From: Atribacter laminatus
GTDB lineage: Bacteria > Atribacterota > Atribacteria > Atribacterales > Atribacteraceae
Direction: 5' to 3'
DNA length: 64,000 bases
NCBI RefSeq assembly: GCF_015775515.1
Contig: NZ_CP065383.1
Coordinates: 2,542,001-2,606,000 of the forward strand
The translations under genes and the position numbers were made by a program. Positions within the stretch are counted from its first letter, which is position 1. The number at the start of each line of letters is the position of its first letter. Shown one piece after another: positions 1 through 7,779 of this stretch. The notes under the pieces were generated by a model. The model made no database searches. It saw nothing but the letters and a program-made list of their open reading frames with translations, and had not been told where the DNA came from.

Positions 1-2057
1 AGCTTTGGATCATAAGGATCAAGCAAACGTGCTCTATTAAGCAGTGTCTGAATCTGCATTTGGATTGGAATAACAACATCGTTTTTTGGTATCGTTTCAG
101 TATCATCAGCTTCATCCCATAACAATTCATCTATGTGGCAGTTTAAAATATCTTCAAGGAAAGGAACGAGTCCAAAAATACAACTTGCCGCTTGGCGCCT
201 AATAGTTGTCATCATAAACTTGATATTGACATCTCCATGAAGTCTGCTAAATATTTCAGCTTGTAATTGTAGTAACTCATCATGAAGATTTTTTTGAGCA
301 GGAGTGAATTCAACAGCTACTGTTTCTGGTTTTCGCATTGTAAAATCTCCAATATCTCTACGACGAGTTCTATTAATTATTCCTGCAAATGTATACAAAT
401 TTTCAATTTCTGTAACTAAATGTATTCTCTCATTATCGTTTATATTTCCTTCAGTCAATCTTGAACATATTCTCGTAAACTCGGGATTATGTCTTAGAAT
501 TGCTTTGCCCCAATTCGTATTTGCTGCTTGAACAAGGGCTTCAAGTGTTTTGGCAGGCCATTCATTTTCTCGGGTACGAACTAGAGACACTGCTTTATTA
601 ATGAAAGGATTAGGTTCTGCCATATGTTCATAACTTTCCTGATCTATGATTAAATCTGGCCGAAGAGCATTGAGGAGAACAAAAAGGTCTTGACTTCCTA
701 ACTGAATTGGTGTTGCCGTCAAAAAAACGACTGCTCCTGCGTAATCACAGAAGAATCTCACTGCTTTATGGCTAAAAGTGTTTTGGTTCCTAATATGATG
801 AGCTTCATCAACTATAACAAGATCAAACCGTGGGGGTGGGTCGAGATCAAGGAGACCCTTTTTCCGTTTTCTTTTATCACTTGGGTTTGAACCATAAAGT
901 AGAGCCTCGTCGAATAAAGAATAGGGAATTATTGCCTTATGATATTCTTCTGGCCAAACTCCTTCTAGATCCATCTCTTGAATGCAGTATCGTAAGGTTC
1001 TTCCATCAAGATGAGAAAATCGTTCATCAAAACGCTTCATCTCATTCTGCCATTTACGTTCAGTAATCAGTGGGCGCGGACATATGATTAGAATAGAACG
1101 AATGTCGTGTCTCGCTTGAAGCTCCCGAAGGATTAGGCCTGCTTCAATGGTCTTACCAACACCTACACCATCAGCAATTAGCAACCTCGGTCGATCCGAT
1201 CTGATAAATCTTAAAACAGGTCTGAATTGATATGGGATAAAATCAATTCGGGCTGCATTAAGTGAGTAGAGTGTGGACACACCTGGATATCTTATATGTA
1301 GGGCAGTAAGGTAAGATTGAAATTCCTCACAAGAAAAAAATACATACTCGTTTTCATATATACTTTCAGCATGCAGTTGAGAAGCATAAAACGTTTGAAC
1401 TTCATTGTCCACAAAGACTTTAATGCGATTCTCTGGCATACTGGGTATAATAGAAATAACAGCACCTCGAACATTTGGGTTCGACTTCAAAAAAACAATT
1501 TGTCCTGGTTCAAACTCTGAATAAAGTTTGTTATCTTGTGACGACAGGGAACCATTTTTTTCATTTCGGTTGCAAAAAATTAATTTATTTGCTAGTACAT
1601 TTTCTTCAATTAAACATAATTCCTTAAACAAATCATCATTTGGTCCAATGATTTCAGAAAAGTTGTGGAGTGTATCTAGATTACGATATAAACTTTCAAG
1701 TGAAAAATCTTTTTCTGTCGTGTAAGACCAACGATTGTACATTAACTGCGTTTTTTTAACGAAATGACGTGCTTTTTCTGTAAGGCCTAATTTAATTGAT
1801 ATTTCATACCAATTTTTATCAAATATTCTAAGCAATCCGTCAAGATCTAATTCTTTGAGAGAGCTAATGTTGTTCTGTTCTACAAAGTGCTTTTGCTGAA
1901 ACGATAAAGAATTTAATACGGCTTGGTTCCACCAATCCTCAAACAAAGATGGCAACATCTTTTCAAGAAATTGAGCAAGTTGTTTAGTTACTATACTTAA
2001 AAGTTTTGAAATAGCAGCATTAATTTCAATTTTTTCATGAGTGTTATCACTCGTCAT
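1..2057 (-). CDS. Swt1-HEPN / SNF2-family helicase, N-terminal part (runs off window)
   Basis: Open reading frame of 685 codons with no stop before the left edge, so the C-terminal half lies outside. Residues 1-115 resemble the Swt1-type HEPN domain. A superfamily 2 helicase core follows: Walker A ADGVGVGKT near residue 295, DEAH box in VDEAHHIRN near 417, and motif III TATP near 447. Such SNF2/RapA-like ATPases are frequent in bacterial defence loci, where they act on DNA. The ATG at 2057 is preceded by AGGAG about ten bases upstream. The start lies beside an AT-rich, gene-free stretch and the IS4 element. The helicase call is firm; the HEPN call and the defence role are inferred from family resemblance and neighbours. 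Confidence 0.8.
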   Translation of the reverse strand, partial: MTSDNTHEKIEINAAISKLLSIVTKQLAQFLEKMLPSLFEDWWNQAVLNSLSFQQKHFVEQNNISSLKELDLDGLLRIFDKNWYEISIKLGLTEKARHFVKKTQLMYNRWSYTTEKDFSLESLYRNLDTLHNFSEIIGPNDDLFKELCLIEENVLANKLIFCNRNEKNGSLSSQDNKLYSEFEPGQIVFLKSNPNVRGAVISIIPSMPENRIKVFVDNEVQTFYASQLHAESIYENEYVFFSCEEFQSYLTALHIRYPGVSTLYSLNAARIDFIPYQFRPVLRFIRSDRPRLLIADGVGVGKTIEAGLILRELQARHDIRSILIICPRPLITERKWQNEMKRFDERFSHLDGRTLRYCIQEMDLEGVWPEEYHKAIIPYSLFDEALLYGSNPSDKRKRKKGLLDLDPPPRFDLVIVDEAHHIRNQNTFSHKAVRFFCDYAGAVVFLTATPIQLGSQDLFVLLNALRPDLIIDQESYEHMAEPNPFINKAVSLVRTRENEWPAKTLEALVQAANTNWGKAILRHNPEFTRICSRLTEGNINDNERIHLVTEIENLYTFAGIINRTRRRDIGDFTMRKPETVAVEFTPAQKNLHDELLQLQAEIFSRLHGDVNIKFMMTTIRRQAASCIFGLVPFLEDILNCHIDELLWDEADDTETIPKNDVVIPIQMQIQTLLNRARLLDPYDPK

Positions 2058-2711
2058 GAATTTTCAACTCCTAAATGATTCCATTTTTGACTTTTTTTCC
2101 GAATCATCCGTTCCGTCTTTTATTAATGGAAAGCTTAGTGAAGTACAAAAATATTTAATTAGAACGATGTTATTATTAATCAATTGGTTCATTCGAATTT
2201 TAAAAAGGCACTACCTGTCCAATGAAAAAAATGTTGTATTTTATGAATTAATTTAATCAAAATGAAGAAGATTGAAGAGGTTTTTGGCTTCTTTTTTAGT
2301 GTAAAAAAATTAATAGTCGGATTAGAAAAAATCATTGGTTTCAACCAGTTAAAGTATTCATATTAAAGGTCTTAATATTTTTATTAATCTAAGAATATCT
2401 GTCATTTTTCTAAAATTAATTGTTTTAGATCGAAAATTTAAAAAATTAAAAAAGAACCAAATAAAACAGTTACACTCAGAGATTATGATGCTAAAAACGA
2501 ATAACACGAGAGAGTGCGTTTTTTTTGTTTTAAAAAAATTTCATTGTGTATAAAGTAAATTATACAATAACTAAATAATAATATTAATTATTTTTTATTG
2601 ATCTCACTCGGAATTTATAGATAACAGGAAAAATTTCTTTTTGATAATAAACAACCCACTTTGATTTTTTATTCATCTAAGCCCTTAAGACCTAATTCAT
2701 AAATATACATA
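2058..2711. other. AT-rich intergenic region without a gene
   Basis: About 650 bases of very AT-rich DNA between the helicase start and the IS4 left end. Only short shadow frames are present, and no recognisable RNA or repeat was seen. It probably holds the helicase promoter (reading leftwards). Confidence 0.6.
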
Positions 2712-2774
2712 ACTCAACTTTCGCACCAAAATAAATACTGAAAAACCTTGATATTAAAGGGATTTTTAATGAAA

Positions 2775-2838
2775 ACACCCCTCCTTTTTGGTAGAATTGA
2801 CTTAGGTAATAAAACAATTCCCAAAAAGAGAGAGGTGT
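2775..2838 (+). promoter_or_regulatory. Hairpin sequestering the IS4 transposase ribosome binding site
   Basis: ACACCCCTCCTTTTTGG at 2775-2791 is nearly complementary to CCAAAAAGAGAGAGGTGT at 2821-2838, which contains the ribosome binding site just before the ATG at 2843. A transcript entering from outside the element would fold and mask the site. Anti-readthrough hairpins of this kind are known in IS10/IS4-type elements; the function here is inferred. Confidence 0.55.
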
Positions 2839-2842
2839 CTTT

Positions 2843-4222
2843 ATGACTATACTACCAGAAAATGTGGAAAATGAAAGGACCTTGTTACCCATGTTTTCCT
2901 CCTTTATGAAGGAGTTCAAATTGAACCAACTGTTTCGGAAATGTCATATTTACAAAGAGAAGGGGATCCCAGTCAAAGAAGTCTTTCAGATGATCTTTCT
3001 CCTTGCCTTCACCGGGAAAAGCTTCTCGGGTTTTCTCCATTCCAGGAATAATCCCTTTCAGGGAAAGAAAGATACCATCTACCGTTTCCTCCAGCAGACT
3101 CGCTGTAATTGGCGGAAATTCTTATTTCTACTGAGTGCCAAAGTGGTGAATGAAGCCCTACTTCCCTTTACAACACCGAAACGGTATACCTGGGTGGTAG
3201 ATGATTCTCCTTATGAGCGACCCCGCAGCACAAGCGTCGAAGGTCTTTCTCGATTCTTTGACCACTCAAGAGGGCTTTTCAGCCGGGGTTTCCGGATGCT
3301 CACCCTCGGGCTCACTGATGGAGCCACCTTCATCCCCTTTTCCTTTTCGCTCTTAAGTTCCCATCACCACAAAAACCAACTCTATCCAATGGATCCTTCT
3401 ATTGATCGACGGAGCCTCAGGGCTCGAATTCGCAAAGAATCCCAGGAAAAGGCTCCAGAAGTGCTTTTGAAACTCTTAGATGGAGCACTCAAATGCTGTC
3501 CCTTGGTTCATACCATCCTTTTTGATAGTTGGTTTAGCTTCCCAACCCTCATCCGGAAATGCTCAACCCGGGGACTTTCTGTGGTGTGTATGCTCAAAAA
3601 CACCCCAAAGATTTACTACTCTTTTGGTGGAAAAGTTCTTTCTCTTTCCTCTCTTTTCAACCGGATTCAGAAAAGACCACAGGGTCCGATCCTTGGATCT
3701 TGTGTGATTAATCTCAATTTGACTGATAACCCCCTGTATGCCCGCATCGTCTTGGTCCGAAGTGAAAAACAAAAAAACCAGTGGCTGGCACTTCTTTCAA
3801 CCGATCTGTCTCTTTCTGAAGACGAGATCGTCACCCTCTATGGGAAACGCTGGGATATCGAGGTTTTCTTCAAGATGGTGAAATCGGTCTTGAAACTCAC
3901 TCGAGAATTTCAGGTTCGATCCTATGATGCTCTGGTATCCCATACCAGTATCGTCTTTATCCGCTATATCATGCTCGCGGTTATTGCCCGGAGAAACACC
4001 GATCCCCGAACCTTTGGTGAGCTTTTCTATGCCTGCTGCGATGAGATTCAGGATATCACTCTTATGGAAGCACTCACTCTTCTTCTTGAGCTCCTGAAGA
4101 CGACCATCAAACAGATTCTTGTCCTTTCAGAAGAAAAAGTCAAAGAGCTAGTTGCTTATTTTGTGAATAGTCTTTCAGCGTGGTTGAAAGGAAAAGTACT
4201 ATTATTGAACTGCGAAAGTTGA
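2843..4222 (+). CDS. IS4-family transposase (DDE)
   Basis: 459 aa, full length for the family. It catalyses cut-and-paste transposition. The catalytic acidic residues fit the IS4 pattern: D120/D121 in VVDDSPYER, D228 in LFDSWF, and E340 inside the Y-(2)-R-(3)-E-(6)-K signature (Y333, R336, E340, K347). The start at 2843 has AGAGAGGTG upstream within a hairpin. The gene fills the element between its inverted repeats. Its base composition is richer in G+C than the surrounding defence genes, as expected for a mobile gene moved around the genome. Another intact copy elsewhere in this genome would not be surprising. Confidence 0.9.
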   Translation: MTILPENVENERTLLPMFSSFMKEFKLNQLFRKCHIYKEKGIPVKEVFQMIFLLAFTGKSFSGFLHSRNNPFQGKKDTIYRFLQQTRCNWRKFLFLLSAKVVNEALLPFTTPKRYTWVVDDSPYERPRSTSVEGLSRFFDHSRGLFSRGFRMLTLGLTDGATFIPFSFSLLSSHHHKNQLYPMDPSIDRRSLRARIRKESQEKAPEVLLKLLDGALKCCPLVHTILFDSWFSFPTLIRKCSTRGLSVVCMLKNTPKIYYSFGGKVLSLSSLFNRIQKRPQGPILGSCVINLNLTDNPLYARIVLVRSEKQKNQWLALLSTDLSLSEDEIVTLYGKRWDIEVFFKMVKSVLKLTREFQVRSYDALVSHTSIVFIRYIMLAVIARRNTDPRTFGELFYACCDEIQDITLMEALTLLLELLKTTIKQILVLSEEKVKELVAYFVNSLSAWLKGKVLLLNCES

Positions 4223-4231
4223 GTAAATTAA

Positions 4232-4395
4232 TTCAAGAAAAAAATAAGGGTACGACATCTTTATCTCTATGGCTCTTATGCAAAAGGGACTCATTCGCCT
4301 GAAAGCGATATCGACGTTGCCGTCGTTGCTGATAATTTTAGTGGAGACCCTATTGAAGATACCATGTTACTCATGAAATTGAGGCGGAAAATTGA
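4232..4395 (+). pseudogene. MNT-type nucleotidyltransferase fragment
   Basis: Frame-intact remnant reading LYGSYAKGTHSPESDID and onward to MKLRRKIEHE. This is the GSYA(K/R)G...SDID active-site motif of minimal nucleotidyltransferases (MNT/KNTase_C-like, usually paired with HEPN toxins). The N-terminus is missing at the IS4 end and the C-terminus is lost where a repeat block begins near 4395. There is no start codon and no HEPN partner next to it. It was probably an MNT/HEPN toxin-antitoxin antitoxin (AMPylating type). The identity of the motif is clear; the original system is inferred. Confidence 0.75.
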
Positions 4396-4723
4396 ACATG
4401 AGAATCTTATCTGGCACCACATATGTCATCCTGAGCAGTGCTTTCCTGCGTGAGGAGCACATCAATATAATCCGTCATTGCGAGGAACGAAGTGACGTGG
4501 CAATCTCTACCGGTTCATCTTTATTTTTTTCCCTTAGAAATCAATTCACTGACACGATAAGTCAAGTTCCTACACAAAATAAAAAAATGAAGTCATCCTT
4601 AGTCCACATCTCTTTCATTTTTCTCCCCCTCACCCCCTCATTATTTGAGGGCGTTAGGATCTCATCTTTCCATCTTTTTCATAATCCCAAATCCCCAGAA
4701 TTCAAGAATCAAGACCTGACCCC
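4396..4723 (-). repeat. Composite repeat block (R1, REP-A, linker, REP-B), inverted copy
   Basis: Read on the minus strand from 4723, this block gives the R1 motif GGTCAGGTCTTGATTCTTGA, a REP-A arm starting GATGAGATCCT, a G-rich tract, the linker CTTGACTTATCG, AAAGATGAACCG, a REP-B palindrome (GAGATTGCCACG...CTCGCAATGACGG) and a final REP-A arm. The same order occurs at 27119-27510 and 50095-50480. It separates the nucleotidyltransferase fragment from the HerA fragment. Confidence 0.75.
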
Positions 4724-4982
4724 AGTAATTACGTTGCCGGATTCTATGAAAGGCATAGTTGACATTTTTTCAACATTACGTCGTGGTGAGGCAATATTAA
4801 TTGGAGATGCTGTTATGATGCCAACTAGAATAAAAGTTGACCAACCAAATCCCACACCAGATAGTGATGATATATCTTTCGTTGAAGAATGGAATAAACA
4901 ACATTCCATTATTGATGTTGCTTCTGTATTAGACATATGGCGGAAACAGACAATAGAAAAAGATAATATCAACTATGAATAA
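4724..4982 (+). pseudogene. HerA-type ATPase, C-terminal fragment
   Basis: About 85 codons reading LPDSMKGIVDIFSTLRRGEA, then ILIGDAVMMPTRIKV and ending DISFVEEWNKQ...INYE. The pattern LRRGEA(I)..GDA...P(T/S)R(I/V)K(V/I) followed by P-x(3)-SDD is the C-terminal end of HerA/DUF87 hexameric translocases. These occur in defence pairs such as HerA with Sir2, nuclease or DUF4297 partners. The ATPase core is absent: the fragment starts exactly at the R1 edge of the repeat block. It is not functional as it stands. The following gene (HNH nuclease, 5194) could have been a neighbour in the original locus, but that is only a suggestion. Confidence 0.7.
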
Positions 4983-5193
4983 CATCGCGTTTCCACCTCG
5001 GGCGCGGATTAGCGTAAGAAGTTGGCAAGGATATAGCCGAAACATATTTCGCGATACACCGATCTAAGTTAAGCATAACCCAGCTCAATGGGACTTATGT
5101 TTCCGTAAGTAAAGCTAAATCACGACTATTGCCTTAAAAAAACAGAGCTGTTAGCCAAAATTAATCAACTAATAATAGGAGAGGAGTGAAATT

Positions 5194-5886
5194 ATGGCAT
5201 TTACTGAGAGTGTTAAGAATGAAGCGAAGCGCAAGGCGAGTTTTAGATGTGTAATATGCCAAAAGTCTTTTGTTGAAGTTCATCATATTATTCCTGAATC
5301 AGAAGGGGGAAGTAACGATTTAGAAAATGCTGCTCCACTATGTGCTTCTTGCCATGATTTGTACGGAGGAAATCCAGAAAAGCGAAAACAAATAAGAGAA
5401 ATGAGGGATCATTGGTTTGATTTAATGGAAAAAAGATACAATGGGGAGATCAACGTACTCAATCCTATAGAAGATGATCCTAATAACTATAATAGGCTTA
5501 AAAATAAAGGAATAGCAGTTTATCATGTAGTATATGACCATGAAGACTTTAAAACTTCTGCTAATATTTTGGTTAAATTATTACAAAATACTCAAAAACA
5601 GTTTCCTAATTATGAACGATACCTCTATTTAGATATTGAAGGCCATAGAAACAAAAATGGTGGATTTGACCATGATATGTATGAACTTCAAAAAGATTTT
5701 GCCTTGGGACTTTTAACGCAGTTTTTTACGGAAATTCATATGCCGCTTGTAGGAGTTAAGAATCCTAAACTTCAAAGAAATGATATGCCGCAAGAATTAG
5801 TTATTTTTAATAATGAGAAGGAATTGATATCAAAACTCAAAAAAGAATCTCGAGATAAACATTTTGAGATATATCCTTCTGAATAA
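5194..5886 (+). CDS. HNH endonuclease with unknown C-terminal domain
   Basis: 230 aa. Residues 15-60 form a zinc-binding HNH nuclease: C19 and C22, the H30-H31 pair, N41/N45, then C50-x2-C53-H54. HNH domains cleave DNA with a metal ion and are common in restriction and anti-phage effectors. Residues 90-230 form a separate alpha/beta domain I do not recognise (it contains YLYLDIEGHR and the stretch GFDHDMYELQKDF). There is no signal peptide or membrane segment. The start has GGAGAGGAG upstream. It stands alone, with 200-300 bp of non-coding DNA on both sides, inside the defence island. The nuclease fold is reliable; the target and the role of the C-terminal domain are unknown. Confidence 0.8.
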   Translation: MAFTESVKNEAKRKASFRCVICQKSFVEVHHIIPESEGGSNDLENAAPLCASCHDLYGGNPEKRKQIREMRDHWFDLMEKRYNGEINVLNPIEDDPNNYNRLKNKGIAVYHVVYDHEDFKTSANILVKLLQNTQKQFPNYERYLYLDIEGHRNKNGGFDHDMYELQKDFALGLLTQFFTEIHMPLVGVKNPKLQRNDMPQELVIFNNEKELISKLKKESRDKHFEIYPSE

Positions 5887-6195
5887 AATAATTAAATTAA
5901 TATGGAAATTTTCTATTATCTTCACCAAAAAATTCTCTCCCAAGGGTCTGGATAGAAGGGTTCAAAGTTTACTGAATTTTGTGGTTTTGCTTAGGCGCAC
6001 ACACCACATTCACGAACTTAACAGAAGTTGTGGATAACTTAATCAAACCCAAGAAAAAACTTTCTTGGTTATTGGCTTTGTCCAAAGGTCGGTAGATGCC
6101 GGCAATACAAAACAGTTATCGGAAAGATTAAGCAAGGTCACCACACCCTACAACAGATTACTAATAGAGAGCGTTATGGTTAAAAGGTGATGTTT
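5887..6195. other. Intergenic region with one small hairpin
   Basis: About 310 bases without a gene. A hairpin, CCAAGAAA at 6049-6056 and TTTCTTGG at 6061-6068 with a 4-base loop, is the only structure noted. It lacks a clear T-tract. Nothing else was recognised. Confidence 0.5.
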
Positions 6196-7047
6196 ATGAG
6201 AATAGAGAAGAAACTAAATGAACAACATCTTAAGGCAGTGTGCGATGTTATTGCAGACACAAATCGTGGACTTACAAAAACTGAGTTATCAAGATTGTTG
6301 GAACAGTGTCATATTCAACTTGAAGATGATAGGAAGTCTTATAACGGCATTACCTATACAATGGGTTTAAATAAAAGAGACTGGCTATACAATTGCTTCG
6401 TAAATGAAATCAATCAGAGTCAAACGTTCGAAAAGATTTTTTTATTTATCGAGAAAGCATTAAATCCCGCCAGTTATATAAATGAATCCAGTAGAGAGAA
6501 GTATAATTTTCTTTTTGAAGAGATAAATAAGGTACTGTTATTTGTAGGATTGTCTGTATCTAAAGAGGGAGTACTTAGCGAAGTCATTGAAGCTAAAACT
6601 CTTGACGAAGTAGATAGGAGAGTAAACAACCTAAGAAAACATCTTTATAATAGGGCCATTCATCACGAGGTCGAGAAATATTGCATTAAAGATTTATTGA
6701 GAAAAGATTATTATGATACCGTATTTGAAGCAGCCAAGAGTTTAGCAGAAAGAGTTCGTCAAATTACTGGTTTAACTTTGGATGGTTCTGCACTGTTTCA
6801 AAAAGCTTTCGCCAAGAATGACCCTTATATTTTTTTTAATTCACTAAAGACTGAAAGTGAATTAAATGAATTTACAGGATTAAAAGAACTTTTAGAATCA
6901 ATATTTCATTTGGTTAGAAATTCCGCAGCACATACTCCTAAGATAAATTGGAAAATTGATGAAACAAAAGCTTTAGATATATTAACGTTGATATCATTTT
7001 GCCATAAGTATTTAGATGAATGTTATAAATTTCCAAAACAAAGTTAA
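6196..7047 (+). CDS. TIGR02391 / Ymh-family protein
   Basis: About 283 aa. The C-terminal 130 residues (FEAAKSLAERVRQITGL, DGSALFQKAFAKNDP, then LIFHLVRNSAAHTPKI) match the TIGR02391 (Ymh) family, an all-helical, HEPN-like domain found in phage-exclusion and defence settings. The R-N-x3-H pattern in LVRNSAAH resembles the HEPN RNase motif R-x(4-6)-H. The N-terminal half is a helical region without a known motif. ATG at 6196 is chosen because AGGTGA lies five bases upstream; GTG at 6187 and ATG at 6190 are alternatives. It is monocistronic within the island. Family assignment is good; toxic RNase activity is an inference. Confidence 0.75.
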   Translation: MRIEKKLNEQHLKAVCDVIADTNRGLTKTELSRLLEQCHIQLEDDRKSYNGITYTMGLNKRDWLYNCFVNEINQSQTFEKIFLFIEKALNPASYINESSREKYNFLFEEINKVLLFVGLSVSKEGVLSEVIEAKTLDEVDRRVNNLRKHLYNRAIHHEVEKYCIKDLLRKDYYDTVFEAAKSLAERVRQITGLTLDGSALFQKAFAKNDPYIFFNSLKTESELNEFTGLKELLESIFHLVRNSAAHTPKINWKIDETKALDILTLISFCHKYLDECYKFPKQS

Positions 7048-7244
7048 GGTAATTACAAAAAAGTAGGACGTTCTGTCAAGCTCTCAGCTTGTGAGATCTC
7101 AACTTTCCGAAAACAAGGTTTTCAAGGAATGTAACCTAATACTATGGAAACACTTTGGAAATAGATATTTCGGCATTCGTTAAATTTAAATTGCGAATAT
7201 TATTTGATACAAACCAATAAAATCATCTTTTAGGAGAAAAGCCT

Positions 7245-7493
7245 ATGTCTAAAAAATCCGATAGGATAGTTTACAAAAATGATAATGGGAAATGGGTAAA
7301 CAAGAAAGCTTCGGCAAAAAAAGCAACAAGTATTCATGATACACAAAAAGATGCTGAAAAAGCAGCAAAAAATAATCTAAAGAATCAGGGAGGGGGAGAG
7401 TTAATCACAAAAGGGAAAGATGGAAAAATTAGAAGCAAAGATACTATTTATCCCGGCAACGACCCCAATCCTCCGAAAGATACTGAGCATTAA
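7245..7493 (+). CDS. DUF2188-family small protein
   Basis: 82 aa, very lysine-rich. The layout (GKWVNKKASAKKATS, then a helix DTQKDAEKAAKNNLKNQ, then GGELITKGKDGKIRSKDTI) is typical of DUF2188, a small alpha/beta fold of unknown function often seen near nucleases and in defence islands. AGGAG lies nine bases before the ATG. The gene is isolated between 200- and 280-bp spacers. The family call is good; there is no functional prediction. Confidence 0.75.
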   Translation: MSKKSDRIVYKNDNGKWVNKKASAKKATSIHDTQKDAEKAAKNNLKNQGGGELITKGKDGKIRSKDTIYPGNDPNPPKDTEH

Positions 7494-7779
7494 ATTTAAA
7501 TAAAACGATATCTTTTAGTTTTTTTGATAATAGCTCTATTTATTTCTTTGATATTCTATATTTTATTGATTTAGTAGGGCCTGGAAACATCGCTTATTAA
7601 ATTACGCATTCTTGATTATCCAGTATAAAATGAAAACTCTATAACTATTTTAAAATAGTTAAGCGTCCTACATTACAATTAAAACATCACTAACAGCTAA
7701 ACAACTAAGTACCCTAAGCAACAGGTACAATTACGATTATTGGATAAACATATAAACAAGACAGTTATTTAGAAACTTT

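Larger units (their letters stand above)
2712..4224 (+). mobile_element. IS4-family insertion sequence, apparently intact
   Basis: The ends are perfect 14-bp inverted repeats, ACTCAACTTTCGCA at 2712-2725 and its complement at 4211-4224. The stop codon of the transposase lies within the right repeat. No clear target duplication is visible. The right end abuts a decayed nucleotidyltransferase gene, so insertion or adjacent deletion may have removed that gene's start. Element length is about 1.5 kb with one intact transposase, so it may still be active. Confidence 0.85.

Noticed and set aside
4392-4982. A single 196-codon open frame
   Set aside because: The frame joins a repeat block to the HerA fragment. 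Only the last 85 codons look like protein, so it is treated as a repeat plus a pseudogene.
4983-5193. Possible tRNA or small RNA before the HNH gene
   Set aside because: No cloverleaf or conserved tRNA motifs could be drawn from the sequence.
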